64,000 nt of DNA from Pseudomonas asiatica (GTDB lineage: Bacteria; Pseudomonadota; Gammaproteobacteria; Pseudomonadales; Pseudomonadaceae). Under the pieces are notes generated by a model. The model made no database searches, was not told the DNA's origin, and saw only the letters and a list, made by a program, of their open reading frames with translations. Below are positions 1-9,210 of the stretch, piece by piece. The stretch's first letter is position 1, and each line of letters opens with the position of its first letter. The translations under genes were made by a program, and so were the position numbers. The stretch spans positions 62,001 through 126,000 of the forward strand of contig NZ_BLJF01000001.1 of assembly GCF_009932335.1 (NCBI RefSeq), in the 5' to 3' direction.

Positions 1-202
<202 letters not shown>

Positions 203-213
203 TCAGGCAAACC

Positions 214-237
214 TGTACAATGCTCAAATGTTGTATA
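214..237. promoter_or_regulatory. Putative LitR (MerR-family photosensor) operator
   Basis: TGTACA (214-219), twelve bases, TGTATA (232-237). This fits the inverted-repeat pattern T(G/A)TACA-N12-TGTA(C/T)A that I recall for class II LitR regulators of P. putida. It lies between two divergent genes, so it could serve either; the flavoprotein on the minus strand is the likelier target. I could not assign convincing -35/-10 boxes. Confidence 0.6.
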
Positions 238-350
238 AGGTTATTCCGTGTTGGCAGGCAGGTTGGCCTATGTTTATCCGAGAGCGTCGGGTCAAAAAAG
301 TGCCTTGATGTTAAAAATAGACCACCGCCGCATTCTGCGAGGACACAGCC

Positions 351-1256
351 ATGCATATATTGCTGACAGGCGGCACCGGGTTGATTGGCAAGCACCTGTG
401 CCAGTACTGGCTCGGCCAGGGTCATCGCCTGACGGTGTGGAGTCGGCGGCCTGAACAGGTGCCGAAAATTTGTGGGACCGGCGTGCGTGGCATCGCCCGC
501 CTGGAGCAACTGGAGGCGGACGATCAGCTGGACGCGGTGATCAACCTCGCCGGCGCCCCGATTGCTGACCGGCCCTGGACGGCGACCCGGCGCAACCTGC
601 TGTGGGCCAGCCGCGTCACCCTCACCGAGCAGTTGCTGGCCTGGCTGGGCAGCCGCGAACAGCGCCCGGAAGTGTTGATTTCCGGCTCGGCGGTGGGCTG
701 GTATGGAGACGGTGGCGAACGCGAGCTGACCGAGGCTTCACCGCCGGTGCGCGAAGATTTCGCCAGCCAGCTGTGCATCGCCTGGGAAGAGACGGCGCTG
801 CGTTCCCAGGCCCAGGGCATTCGCGTGGTGCTGGTGCGTACCGGGTTGGTTCTGGCCAGTGATGGCGGCTTTTTGTCGCGCCTGCGCCTGCCCTTCAAAC
901 TGGGGCTGGGCGGGCCTTTGGGCGACGGGCGGCAGTGGATGCCTTGGGTCCATATAGACGACCAGGTCGCCCTGATTGATTTTCTCTTGCAGCACAAGGA
1001 TGCCAGCGGTCCTTATAATGCCTGCGCCCCGGAGCCGGTGCGCAACCGCGAGTTCGCCAGGCGCTTGGGCCGCACCTTGCACCGGCCGGCGCTGCTGCCA
1101 GTGCCGGCACTGCTGCTCAAGGCGGGGCTGGGTGAGCTGTCGACCCTGCTACTCGGCGGCCAGCGCGCCCGCCCGGCACGCTTGCTGGCGGCAGGCTTCA
1201 CCTTCCGCTTCAACGATTTGCAATCGGCTCTGGACAACCTGTCCAGCCGCCTCTGA
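351..1256 (+). CDS. TIGR01777-family nucleoside-diphosphate-sugar epimerase-like protein (YfcH type)
   Basis: A 301-residue short-chain dehydrogenase/epimerase-like protein. It opens with [16 protein letters not shown] (NAD(P)-binding TGGTGxIG), has the family segment [15 protein letters not shown] near residues 105-120, and ends in the DUF1731-type C-terminal region ([13 protein letters not shown]) that marks the TIGR01777/YfcH group. No substrate is known for this family. Start at 351 is supported by GCGAGGA upstream. It lies 13 bp before hemH on the same strand, so co-transcription is likely. Confidence 0.9.
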   Translation: MHILLTGGTGLIGKHLCQYWLGQGHRLTVWSRRPEQVPKICGTGVRGIARLEQLEADDQLDAVINLAGAPIADRPWTATRRNLLWASRVTLTEQLLAWLGSREQRPEVLISGSAVGWYGDGGERELTEASPPVREDFASQLCIAWEETALRSQAQGIRVVLVRTGLVLASDGGFLSRLRLPFKLGLGGPLGDGRQWMPWVHIDDQVALIDFLLQHKDASGPYNACAPEPVRNREFARRLGRTLHRPALLPVPALLLKAGLGELSTLLLGGQRARPARLLAAGFTFRFNDLQSALDNLSSRL

Positions 1257-1269
1257 CATAGGACGCTGC

Positions 1270-2283
1270 ATGACCGATCACGCCCTGCTGCTGGTCAACC
1301 TGGGTTCCCCGGCCTCCACCTCGGTGGCCGATGTGCGCCGCTACCTCAACCAGTTCCTCATGGACCCGTATGTGATCGACCTGCCCTGGCCGGTACGGCG
1401 CCTGCTGGTGTCGCTGATCCTGATCAAGCGCCCGGAGCAGTCGGCGCATGCCTATGGCTCGATCTGGTGGGAGGAGGGCTCGCCGCTGGTAGTGCTGACC
1501 CGTCGCCTGCAGGCGGCGATGGTCGAGCACTGGCCCCATGGCCCGGTGGAGATTGCCATGCGCTATGGCCAGCCGGCCTTGCCCGAGGTGCTGGAGCGCC
1601 TGGTGGCCCGGGGTGTGCGCAAGGTGACCCTGGCGCCGCTGTATCCACAGTTCGCTGACAGCACGGTGACCACTGTGGTGGAACTGGCCAGGCAGACGGT
1701 CAGTGAACGCCAGTTGCCGTTGCAACTTCGCGTGCTACAGCCATTCTACGAGCACCCGGACTACATCGAGGCACTGGTCGCCAGCGCCCGGCCTTACCTG
1801 GAGCAGGATTACGATCACCTGTTGCTGAGCTTCCATGGCTTGCCGGAGCGCCACTTGAAGAAGCTGGACCCTACCGGCAAGCATGACTTCCAGGCGGCCG
1901 ATTGCTGCAAGGATGCCAGTGCCGACATGCGCGCGGTCTGCTACCGCGGGCAGTGCCTGGCAACGGCCAGGGCCTTTGCTCAGAAGATGGGCATACCCGA
2001 TGGCAAATGGTCGGTGTCGTTCCAGTCACGACTGGGGCGGGCCAAGTGGATCGAACCCTATACCGAGGCGCGGCTGGACGAGCTGGCCAAGGCTGGGGTG
2101 AAGAAGCTGCTGGTAATGTGCCCGGCGTTCGTGGCCGATTGCATCGAGACCCTGGAAGAGATCGGCATGCGCGGGAGCGAGCAGTTTGTCGAGGCCGGCG
2201 GGCAGGAGCTGGTGCTGGTGCCTTGCCTGAATGATCACCCGGAGTGGGTGAAGGCGCTGGCGGGGATGTGCGAAAAGGCCTGA
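1270..2283 (+). CDS. hemH: Ferrochelatase
   Basis: 337 residues, normal for proteobacterial ferrochelatase, the enzyme inserting Fe(II) into protoporphyrin IX in the last step of protoheme synthesis. The start [16 protein letters not shown] is the family N-terminus. The catalytic region [12 protein letters not shown] carries His189, and [12 protein letters not shown] carries Glu293, matching the paired His/Glu of the active site. [15 protein letters not shown] is also diagnostic. ATG at 1270 with AGGA seven bases upstream is chosen; the reading frame is open further upstream but that part overlaps the preceding gene in another frame. It is followed by a long REP palindrome. Confidence 0.97.
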   Translation: MTDHALLLVNLGSPASTSVADVRRYLNQFLMDPYVIDLPWPVRRLLVSLILIKRPEQSAHAYGSIWWEEGSPLVVLTRRLQAAMVEHWPHGPVEIAMRYGQPALPEVLERLVARGVRKVTLAPLYPQFADSTVTTVVELARQTVSERQLPLQLRVLQPFYEHPDYIEALVASARPYLEQDYDHLLLSFHGLPERHLKKLDPTGKHDFQAADCCKDASADMRAVCYRGQCLATARAFAQKMGIPDGKWSVSFQSRLGRAKWIEPYTEARLDELAKAGVKKLLVMCPAFVADCIETLEEIGMRGSEQFVEAGGQELVLVPCLNDHPEWVKALAGMCEKA

Positions 2284-2300
2284 CTTTCAGGTTGCCTGTA

Positions 2301-2398
2301 CTGGCCCTATCGCCGGCAAGCCAGCTCCCACAGGTATTCCACAGTTCTCGAAATCTGTGGGATACCTGTGGGAGCTGGCTTGCCGGCGATAGGGCCAG
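2301..2398. repeat. REP inverted pair (CCGGCAAGCCAGCTCCCACAGG type)
   Basis: Two nearly perfect 44-base arms in opposite orientation with a 10-base loop; I see one mismatch. Lies between convergent hemH and uraA and could act as a bidirectional transcript end. It is the cleanest of the REP pairs in the window. Confidence 0.9.
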
Positions 2399-2415
2399 GT
2401 CAGGCTAAAGCCGAA

Positions 2416-3690
2416 TCAAGGCAACTGATCATCCAGCTTCTTGTGCTTCCAGCCATCATTGCCCGGCAAGATCAGGTTCAGGGCGATAGCCACGATCGCG
2501 CACAGGGCGATGCCCTTCAGGCCCCAGTCATCCGGGCCATCACCACTGCCGATCAGTACGCCGCCGATACCGAACACCAGTGTCACCGACACGATCACCA
2601 GGTTGCGCGCTTCAGCCAGGTCGATCTTGTGGCGGATCATGGTGTTCATGCCCACCGCCGCGATCGAGCCGAACAGCAGGCACAGGATGCCACCCATCAC
2701 CGGTACCGGGATGCTTTGCAGTAGTGCGCCGAACTTGCCGATGAAGGCGAGGGTGATAGCGAAAATCGCCGCCCAGGTCATGATCTTCGGGTTGTAGTTC
2801 TTGGTCAGCATCACCGCGCCGGTGACTTCGGCATAGGTGGTGTTGGGCGGGCCGCCGAACAGGCCGGCTGCGGTGGTGGCCAGGCCGTCGCCCAGTAGGG
2901 TGCGGTGCAGGCCGGGCTTCTTCAGGTAGTCGCGGCCGGTCACGCTGCCGACTGCGATCACCCCGCCGATGTGCTCGATCGCCGGTGCCAGGGCAACCGG
3001 GACGATGAACAGGATGGCCTGCCAGTTGAATGCTGGCGCGGTGAAGTTGGGCAGCTCCAGCCACGGCGCGGCGGCGATCTTGGCAGTGTCGACCACGCCA
3101 AACGCGAACGACAGGGCAAAGCCTACGAACACGCCGGCAATGATCGGCACAAGACGGAAGATGCCCTTGCCGAACACGGCGACGATCAGCGTTGTCAGCA
3201 GGGCCGGCATCGAGATCATCATGGCGGTCTTGTACGGCAGCAGCACGCTGCCGTCACCGGCCTTGCCCATCGCCATGTTGGCGGCGATCGGCGCCATGGC
3301 CAGGCCGATGGAGATGATCACCGGGCCGATCACCACCGGCGGCAGCATGCGGTCGATGAAGCCAGTGCCTTTGATTTTTACCATCAGGCCCATGAAGGTG
3401 TACACGAAACCTGCGGCCATCACGCCGCCCATGGTCTCGGCCAGGCCGAACTGGCCCTTGGCGAGGATGATCGGGGTGATGAAAGCAAAGCTCGAGGCCA
3501 GGAACACGGGTACCTGGCGGCCGGTGACCAGCTGGAACAGCAGGGTGCCGATGCCGGCAGTGAACAGCGCTACGTTCGGATCGAGGCCGGTGATCAGTGG
3601 CATCAGCACCAGCGCGCCAAATGCCACGAAGAGCATCTGCGCGCCCGAAACGACCTGGCGCCAGAGCGGGTCGTTGAAGCCGTCCTGCAT
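2416..3690 (-). CDS. uraA: Uracil:proton symporter (NCS2 family)
   Basis: 424 residues with about a dozen hydrophobic segments, matching nucleobase:cation symporter-2 proteins. Recognisable family segments are VFLASSFAFITPI, PPVVIGPVIISIGLAM, and the substrate-site region APAIEHIGGVIAVGSVTGRD carrying a conserved Glu, then GGPPNTTYAEVTGAV. It brings uracil into the cytoplasm. It begins two bases after the stop of upp, so uptake and phosphoribosylation are coupled in one operon (upp-uraA). Start ATG at 3690. Confidence 0.95.
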   Translation of the reverse strand: MQDGFNDPLWRQVVSGAQMLFVAFGALVLMPLITGLDPNVALFTAGIGTLLFQLVTGRQVPVFLASSFAFITPIILAKGQFGLAETMGGVMAAGFVYTFMGLMVKIKGTGFIDRMLPPVVIGPVIISIGLAMAPIAANMAMGKAGDGSVLLPYKTAMMISMPALLTTLIVAVFGKGIFRLVPIIAGVFVGFALSFAFGVVDTAKIAAAPWLELPNFTAPAFNWQAILFIVPVALAPAIEHIGGVIAVGSVTGRDYLKKPGLHRTLLGDGLATTAAGLFGGPPNTTYAEVTGAVMLTKNYNPKIMTWAAIFAITLAFIGKFGALLQSIPVPVMGGILCLLFGSIAAVGMNTMIRHKIDLAEARNLVIVSVTLVFGIGGVLIGSGDGPDDWGLKGIALCAIVAIALNLILPGNDGWKHKKLDDQLP

Positions 3691-3692
3691 GG

Positions 3693-4331
3693 TCAGGCGT
3701 CCTTTTGCTTGGTGCCGAAGATCTTGTCACCGGCATCGCCCAGGCCCGGCACGATGTAGCCGTGTTCGTTCAGGCGCTGGTCGATCGAGGCGGTGTAGAT
3801 CTGCACGTCCGGGTGGGCTTTTTCCACCACTTCGATGCCTTCTGGCGCAGCGACCAGGACCATGGCGCGGATCTCTTTGCAGCCGGCCTTTTTCAGCAGG
3901 TCGATGGTGGCGACCATCGAACCGCCGGTGGCCAGCATCGGGTCGATGATCAGGGCCAGGCGCTGGTTGATGTCCGGCGCGAGCTTTTCCAGGTAGGTGT
4001 GGGCTTCGAGGGTTTCCTCGTTGCGGGCAACGCCGACGGCGCTGACCTTGGCGCCCGGGATCAGGCTGAGCACGCCGTCGAGCATGCCGATGCCGGCTCG
4101 CAGGATCGGTACCACGGTAATCTTCTTGCCGGCGATTTTTTCAACTTGCACCTTGCCGCACCAGCCATCGATCTCGTAGGTTTCGAGCGGCAGGTCCTGG
4201 GTGGCTTCGTAGGTCAGGAGCGCGCCGACTTCCTGGGCAAGTTCGCGAAAATTCTTGGTGCTGATATCGGCACGGCGCATCAGGCCGAGCTTGTGGCGGA
4301 TCAGCGGATGGCGGATCTCACGAGTGGGCAT
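3693..4331 (-). CDS. upp: Uracil phosphoribosyltransferase
   Basis: 212 residues from [15 protein letters not shown]. Converts uracil plus PRPP to UMP in pyrimidine salvage. The PRPP-binding loop [12 protein letters not shown] and the C-terminal uracil-site region [24 protein letters not shown] are present. The frame is open eight codons further upstream, but ATG at 4331 has the GGAG ribosome site at proper spacing and gives the usual N-terminus. First gene of a upp-uraA operon divergent from hpt. Confidence 0.97.
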   Translation of the reverse strand: MPTREIRHPLIRHKLGLMRRADISTKNFRELAQEVGALLTYEATQDLPLETYEIDGWCGKVQVEKIAGKKITVVPILRAGIGMLDGVLSLIPGAKVSAVGVARNEETLEAHTYLEKLAPDINQRLALIIDPMLATGGSMVATIDLLKKAGCKEIRAMVLVAAPEGIEVVEKAHPDVQIYTASIDQRLNEHGYIVPGLGDAGDKIFGTKQKDA

Positions 4332-4492
4332 AGGGGGGCTCCGAAAGGCGGGCAAAAAAACCGCGCTAGATTAATCTATTCAGCCTGTGCTGTCGTCTGG
4401 TCATTCTGGACGTTAGTCCATAAATGCTTGATCTGTGACGAGCGGATGCGTACCTTTGCCCGCTTTTCCAAAATGCACCCCCGGAGAGCGCC

Positions 4493-5050
4493 ATGTCCGC
4501 CGATCTCGAGCATATCCGTCAAGTCATGCGTGAAGCTGACTGCCTGTACACCGAAGCCGAAGTCGAAGCGGCCATCGCCAAAGTCGGCGAGCAGATCTGC
4601 AAGGACCTGCACGACAAGAACCCGGTGGTGTTCTGTGTGATGAACGGCGGCCTGATCTTCTCGGGCAAACTGCTGACCCACCTGCAGTTCCCACTGGAAG
4701 CCAGCTACCTGCACGCTACCCGCTACCGCAACCAGACCAGCGGCGGCGAGCTGTTCTGGAAGGCCAAGCCCGAAGTATCGTTCATCGACCGTGACGTACT
4801 GATCGTCGATGACATCCTCGACGAAGGGCACACCCTCAGCGCCATCATCGAGTTCTGCAAGCACGCCGGTGCGCGCTCGGTGCACACCGCAGTACTGATC
4901 GACAAGGACCATGACCGCAAGGCCAGCCCGGAACTCAAGGCCAACTACGTGGGCTTGCCCTGCGTCGACCGCTATATCTTCGGTTACGGCATGGACTACA
5001 AAGGCTACTGGCGCAACGCCAACGGCATCTTCGCCGTAAAGGGGCTGTGA
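4493..5050 (+). CDS. hpt: Hypoxanthine-guanine phosphoribosyltransferase
   Basis: 185 residues. Salvages hypoxanthine and guanine to IMP and GMP. The type I phosphoribosyltransferase PRPP loop VLIVDDILDEGHTLSAII lies near residues 102-120, and the N-terminal half has FCVMNGGLIFSGKL. It is divergent from upp-uraA across a 161-bp gap that must hold both promoters. CGGAGA precedes the start. Hypoxanthine versus xanthine preference cannot be read from sequence alone. Confidence 0.92.
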   Translation: MSADLEHIRQVMREADCLYTEAEVEAAIAKVGEQICKDLHDKNPVVFCVMNGGLIFSGKLLTHLQFPLEASYLHATRYRNQTSGGELFWKAKPEVSFIDRDVLIVDDILDEGHTLSAIIEFCKHAGARSVHTAVLIDKDHDRKASPELKANYVGLPCVDRYIFGYGMDYKGYWRNANGIFAVKGL

Positions 5051-5052
5051 TC

Positions 5053-5526
5053 ATGCGCCAGCCTGCGTTCATCGACCAATCGCTGTTCGCCGGGCTGGCC
5101 GCAAAGGCTGCAGCCAACCCGCGCGGGCGGCAACATCACAATTTCCATGAGATGGAAGAGCCTTGCCACCGCATGGCAGTCGGGCTGCAACCGAGCACCT
5201 ATATCCCGCCGCATCGGCACCTGAGCGATGACAAAGCCGAAACGCTGGTCGTGCTCAAGGGTTGCCTTGGCCTGCTGCTCTTCAACGAGCAGGGGGCGGT
5301 GACCGACAAGCGAGTGCTGCAGGCGGGCGGCGATTGCCTGGGTGTGGATCTGGCGCCCGGCATCTACCATGGGCTTGTGGTGCTGGAGCCGGACAGCATC
5401 CTGTTCGAGTGCAAGGCCGGACCGTATCGGCCGGTGGGTGAAGGCGAACATGCGCACTGGGCGCCGCGCGAAGGAGAAGAGGGCGTGGACGAGTACCAGG
5501 CCTGGATGCGCGCGCAGTTCGATTGA
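5053..5526 (+). CDS. WbuC-family cupin metalloprotein
   Basis: About 157 residues of single-domain cupin. The motif pair is visible: PPHRHLSDDKAETLVVLKG (cupin motif 1, His/His/Glu ligands) and GIYHGLVVLEPDSILFE (motif 2, His ligand). WbuC-type proteins have no established reaction. A GTG at 5047 overlapping the hpt stop is an alternative start; ATG at 5053 is chosen. It immediately follows hpt and is probably co-transcribed. Confidence 0.85.
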   Translation: MRQPAFIDQSLFAGLAAKAAANPRGRQHHNFHEMEEPCHRMAVGLQPSTYIPPHRHLSDDKAETLVVLKGCLGLLLFNEQGAVTDKRVLQAGGDCLGVDLAPGIYHGLVVLEPDSILFECKAGPYRPVGEGEHAHWAPREGEEGVDEYQAWMRAQFD

Positions 5527-5547
5527 TGTCGGGCCGGCGCACTCAAC

Positions 5548-5663
5548 TGTAGGAGCGGCCTTGTGTCGCGATCGGGCTGCGCAGCAGCCCCTCGATTGAA
5601 GCTTCGCCACCAACATGGCCGGGGCCGCTTTGCGGCCCATCGCGACACAAGGCCGCTCCTACA
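5548..5663. repeat. REP inverted pair (GCGACACAAGGCCGCTCCTACA type)
   Basis: TGTAGGAGCGGCCTTGTGTCGCGAT at the left is repeated in reverse orientation at the right end. The inside carries GGCTGCGCAGCAGCC and GGGGCCGCTTTGCGGCCC sub-palindromes. Lies between two same-strand genes. Confidence 0.88.
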
Positions 5664-5713
5664 AGAGCCTGTGCAGGCCGTGCTAGAGTGCTCCTTCATT
5701 CAAGGAGCCTCAC

Positions 5714-6184
5714 ATGCGTGCGTTTCTTCCCCTCCTGCTGGCGGTCAGCCTGCCACTCGCCGCCGCACCGCTGCACAGCCAGTTCCTGCCACCTGACGAC
5801 CAGTCCCTGCGCCAGGAAGCGCCGACTGGCCAGCAATTGCTGCAAGTGACCGACTACTCGGTGGTAGTGGGTACCCAGCGCCAATCCGACCAGCAGCCGA
5901 TCCCGATCACCTCGTCGTTGCAGGTGCGCCTCAAGGGCAAGCCGCTGAGCAAGGGCGCGACCATCGCCCAGGTGCTGCTGACCTTTGACGGTGAAGCGGC
6001 CAAGAGCCTGAAGAAGCCCGTATACGATGAGAAAACCCGCACCCTGAGCCTGAATTATCCGCTCAGCGACTACCGCGTGATCATGGACCTGCTGCGCAAC
6101 GAGACGCTGTATGTGCAGTTCCTCACCTACGGCAACGGCCACGTCTGGGCCGACCTGCACACCGGTACCGTACGTACGCGTTGA
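5714..6184 (+). CDS. Exported protein of unknown function
   Basis: 156 residues beginning with a clear Sec signal peptide (MRAFLPLLLAVSLPLAAAPL, cleavage probably after an Ala-x-Ala near residue 18). The mature part is predicted mostly beta and has no motif I recognise. AAGGAG upstream supports the start. No lipobox cysteine, so periplasmic or secreted rather than a lipoprotein. Conserved in Pseudomonas as far as I recall, but no function is assigned. Confidence 0.75.
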   Translation: MRAFLPLLLAVSLPLAAAPLHSQFLPPDDQSLRQEAPTGQQLLQVTDYSVVVGTQRQSDQQPIPITSSLQVRLKGKPLSKGATIAQVLLTFDGEAAKSLKKPVYDEKTRTLSLNYPLSDYRVIMDLLRNETLYVQFLTYGNGHVWADLHTGTVRTR

Positions 6185-6252
6185 GGCGCCCGGCCTGCGG
6201 GGGGTACACTGCCGGCCTTCGAAATTTCGTGATGGTCCAGTTGGAGTCGGCA

Positions 6253-6543
6253 ATGCGTAAAGACAAGAAACAGGTAATCGGTGACGAGATCAGCGACGAC
6301 TACATCAAGTCGTTCCTTCAGTTCGAGCCGGCCGATGGCGTGACCTCGCCGTCGCTGCACAAGCTGGTCAAGGCCTACCGCGGCCTGCGCATCGACGATT
6401 TCGAGCGTTTTGTCGGCTTCTTCGTCGAGGCTGGGCTGGACCTGGATGGCAAAGACGAGCACGGCAAGACCTTTGTCGAGCAGATTGCCGACCAGCGCAA
6501 TGCGTCGGATTACATCGAGATCATCGCCAAGGCCCGTGGCTGA
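6253..6543 (+). CDS. PA4642-family small conserved protein
   Basis: 96 residues, MRKDKKQVIGDEISDDYIKSF as N-terminus, acidic and soluble with predicted helices. It resembles the Pseudomonas-restricted PA4642 family of unknown function. The frame is open upstream to 6181, but ATG at 6253 behind TTGGAG gives the family start. A REP pair follows directly. Confidence 0.75.
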   Translation: MRKDKKQVIGDEISDDYIKSFLQFEPADGVTSPSLHKLVKAYRGLRIDDFERFVGFFVEAGLDLDGKDEHGKTFVEQIADQRNASDYIEIIAKARG

Positions 6544-6551
6544 TTTGTGAA

Positions 6552-6662
6552 CCTGCTCCGGCCCTTTCGCGGGCACGCCCGCTCCCACAGGGATGGTGCA
6601 GAGCCTGAGGGCGACGCCGAAACCTGTGGGAGCGGGCATGCCCGCGAAGAGGCCGGCACAGG
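6552..6662. repeat. REP inverted pair (GCGGGCACGCCCGCTCCCACAGG type)
   Basis: CCGGCCCTTTCGCGGGCACG plus CCCGCTCCCACAGG at the left is mirrored by CCTGTGGGAGCGGGCATGCC plus CGCGAAGAGGCCGG at the right, with a few mismatches. Lies between convergent genes, next to a strong terminator. Confidence 0.88.
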
Positions 6663-6680
6663 TCAATGAGTAACCAGGAA

Positions 6681-6710
6681 CGAAAAAACGCCCCGAGGGG
6701 CGTTTTTTCG
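6681..6710. terminator. Bidirectional rho-independent terminator downstream of mqo
   Basis: CGAAAAAACGCCCC and its mirror GGGGCGTTTTTTCG form a GC stem flanked by A6 and T6 tracts, so it works for mqo (minus strand) and for the plus-strand genes arriving from the left. Confidence 0.9.
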
Positions 6711-6722
6711 TTACCGGCCGAA

Positions 6723-8231
6723 TCAGGCGTAATGCTTGGCCGCCGGGCTGCTTTCCACCAGGTCCAGCGCCACGTCGTTGTCGGCACTGATCTTGTGGTA
6801 CAGCGCAGCATCGGTCGCCAGGGTCTTCTCGCGAGCCGGGAAGATTTCCTTGAGCTTGGCAGCCCAGGCACCTTTGGCCTGCTCGGGGAAGCAGCGCTCG
6901 ATCAGTTCCAGCATGATCGAAACGGTCACCGAAGCACCCGGCGATGCACCGAGCAGTGCAGCCAGGCTGCCGTCCTGGGCCGAGACCAGCTCGGTACCGA
7001 ACTGCAGCACGCCGCCTTTCTTCGGGTCTTTCTTGATGATCTGCACGCGCTGACCGGCTACTTCCAGGCGCCAGTCTTCGGCCTTGGCCTGCGGGTAGAA
7101 GCGACGCAGGGCTTCCAGGCGCTGCTCCATCGACTGCATCACTTCGCTGACCAGGTACTTGGTCAGGTCCATGTTGTCACGGGCCACGGCGAGCATCGGG
7201 CCGATGTTGCCCATGCGCACCGACAGCGGCAGGTCCATCAGCGAACCGTGCTTCAGGAACTTGGTAGTGAAGCCGGCATATGGACCGAACAGCAGCGATT
7301 TCTTGCCATCGACCACACGGGTATCCAGGTGCGGTACCGACATCGGCGGGGCGCCGACCGCGGCCTGGCTGTAGACCTTGGCCTGGTGCTGCTTGACGAT
7401 TTCCGGGTTGTCGCAACGCAGCCACTGGCCGCTGACCGGGAAGCCGCCGAAACCTTTGCTTTCCGGAATGCCCGACAGCTGCAGCAGCGGCAGGGCCGCG
7501 CCACCGGCGCCGAGGAAGACGAAGCGGGCGTCCACTTCACGGCTACCGCCGCTGTTGACGTCCTTTATGCTCACGGTCCAGCCCTTGCCGTTACGGCGCA
7601 GGCCAACGACCTTCTTGCTGTACTTGACCTGGGCGTCCTGCGAGTCGCCCAGCAGCTTCAGCAGCTTGTTGGTCAGGGCGCCGAAGTTGACGTCGGTGCC
7701 CTTGAGCACGCGGGTGGCGGCGATGTGCTGGTCGGCTGGGCGGCCTGGCATCATCAGCGGCATCCAGTCCTTCATCACGGCCTTGTCTTCGGTGTATTCC
7801 ATGTCCGCAAAGGCATGGTGCTGCTTGAGCAGCTCATAGCGCTTCTTGAGGAAGGAAACACCCTTGTCACCCTCGACGTAGCTCAGGTGCGGGACAGGGT
7901 TGATGAAGGCACGTGCCGAGCCGAAGTTGCCCTTCTTGCTCAGGTAGGCCCAGAACTGGCGCGAAACCTCGAACTGGGTGTTGATGTGCACGGCCTTCTT
8001 GATGTCGATGCTGCCATCGGCGGCCTGGGGCGTGTAGTTAAGCTCGCACAGGCCGGCGTGGCCGGTGCCTGCGTTGTTCCAGGGGTTGGAGCTTTCCGCG
8101 GCTCCGGAGTCCATCGCCTCCACGACCTCAAGCTTCAGGGTCGGGTCGAGCTCCTTGAGCAGTACGGCCAGGGTGGCACTCATGATGCCCGCGCCTACCA
8201 GTACCACATCAACCGATTCGTTCTGCGCCAT
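6723..8231 (-). CDS. mqo: Malate:quinone oxidoreductase
   Basis: 502 residues. A membrane-associated FAD enzyme oxidising malate to oxaloacetate with transfer of electrons to quinone, replacing NAD-malate dehydrogenase in the TCA cycle. The N-terminus holds the FAD fold [17 protein letters not shown] followed by the family segment [20 protein letters not shown]. The C-terminal [16 protein letters not shown] region is also typical. Pseudomonads often carry several mqo paralogues; which this is cannot be told here. It is monocistronic, closed by a strong terminator. Confidence 0.95.
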   Translation of the reverse strand: MAQNESVDVVLVGAGIMSATLAVLLKELDPTLKLEVVEAMDSGAAESSNPWNNAGTGHAGLCELNYTPQAADGSIDIKKAVHINTQFEVSRQFWAYLSKKGNFGSARAFINPVPHLSYVEGDKGVSFLKKRYELLKQHHAFADMEYTEDKAVMKDWMPLMMPGRPADQHIAATRVLKGTDVNFGALTNKLLKLLGDSQDAQVKYSKKVVGLRRNGKGWTVSIKDVNSGGSREVDARFVFLGAGGAALPLLQLSGIPESKGFGGFPVSGQWLRCDNPEIVKQHQAKVYSQAAVGAPPMSVPHLDTRVVDGKKSLLFGPYAGFTTKFLKHGSLMDLPLSVRMGNIGPMLAVARDNMDLTKYLVSEVMQSMEQRLEALRRFYPQAKAEDWRLEVAGQRVQIIKKDPKKGGVLQFGTELVSAQDGSLAALLGASPGASVTVSIMLELIERCFPEQAKGAWAAKLKEIFPAREKTLATDAALYHKISADNDVALDLVESSPAAKHYA

Positions 8232-8831
8232 TTAACGCGTCTCCACAATCTACAGCTACCTAATTGACAGCATAGGACCTGGGTTCGCCAGGGTCGCCAT
8301 GTCCGACTTTTCGCAGTTCTTGCAACTTCCGCGGACACCGCCAATCAGTCTTCGGGTTCGCGTATTGAACGCGGTTTGCCACGGGTGCGGCAATTCGACT
8401 TATGGTCAAGGTGTCGTGCGTGCGTTATGGAACGGCTCAGACACTCATACGGGATGAGCGCATTTGCCGCCTGTTCAGGGCTGTTCGGGACACATCTGCC
8501 GCTTTTGCACATGCCAGACTGTTCATTTGCTCGCCACACTCTTGTGAAGTTGTGAAAACCGTTTTTTCACGCTCTTTTGGAGACGTGAACCTCAAAAGGG
8601 GACTGCGCGATGGCAACCCGCAGGTTCATGCAGTGTGAAGGGCCGGAAAAGCAGGCACGACAGCCGATGCAAGACCTGAGTGGAAGGCTCTCTGTGGGCG
8701 AAGCATTGAAGTTGCCGGGGTCAATCGGCGAGTGCGGGGCCCGATCAGGAGACGTCCTTATAATCGGGGGGAGATTATAGCGATGTCGCGGGCAGAAATG
8801 TCGCCATTCGTGGTTTTTATTGCAGCGTTTG
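8232..8831. other. 600-bp gene-poor stretch upstream of mqo
   Basis: It must hold the mqo promoter, which I cannot pin down. Visible items: a 7-bp hairpin GTGAAAA...TTTTCAC at 8552-8570; a small plus-strand ORF of 56 codons from ATG 8611 with GGGGA upstream but poor codon choice; and a perfect palindrome TATAATC-N7-GATTATA at 8759-8779 that overlaps the end of that ORF. The longer ORFs here have no coding signature. Confidence 0.5.
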
Positions 8832-9065
8832 TCAGGCCGCGAGGATGCGCTGGTGCCAGCGGCGGCTTGCGCGGGCGCAAACCCGGGCACTGGCGGGCAG
8901 CTCGCGGCCCAGCCAGGCGAGCCGGATTTCGCCGATCTGGACCCAGCCGCTGCCGCTGGGCGCCTGGCTGCATTGCTTGAAGGCCAGGCATTTGCCGTCG
9001 GCATCGAGGCGGGCATAGGTGTTGTGGCGCGGGCGTTGGAAGAGCAGGGTCCAGAGCGAGGCCAT
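8832..9065 (-). CDS. Small conserved protein of unknown function
   Basis: 77 residues, MASLWTLLFQRPRHNTYARL at the N-terminus, rich in Trp and Arg, with no signal peptide. AGGAC precedes the start. The reading LDADGKCLAFKQCSQ looks like a compact beta-hairpin. I believe it is a conserved Pseudomonas hypothetical, but no function is known to me. It is divergent from yajG. Confidence 0.65.
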   Translation of the reverse strand: MASLWTLLFQRPRHNTYARLDADGKCLAFKQCSQAPSGSGWVQIGEIRLAWLGRELPASARVCARASRRWHQRILAA

Positions 9066-9210
9066 GGCAGCGAGTCCTGTGCGTTAGGGCTTGGCGCAAG
9101 GATAAGGGCGCGGCGATGAAACGATTGTGACAAGCGGGCCGGACCGATGACTGGTCGATGCGTGGCTAGGTATACTGTGGGCCTTCGCCGCTTTTTCTGG
9201 AGTAACGCGC

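Noticed and set aside
2301..2398. Repeats as a possible CRISPR array
   Set aside because: Repeats occur singly or as head-to-head pairs scattered between genes, without regular spacers or cas genes; they are REP elements.
6666..8267. 533-codon plus-strand ORF
   Set aside because: Antisense of mqo and begins inside a terminator hairpin.
8402..8638. 78-codon plus-strand ORF upstream of mqo
   Set aside because: No ribosome site, codon use unlike the genome, Cys/His/Arg-rich translation without a family.
8567..9133. 188-codon minus-strand ORF
   Set aside because: Overlaps in another frame the better-supported 77-residue gene at 8832-9065 and has low-complexity Arg/Ala/Pro/Ser composition.
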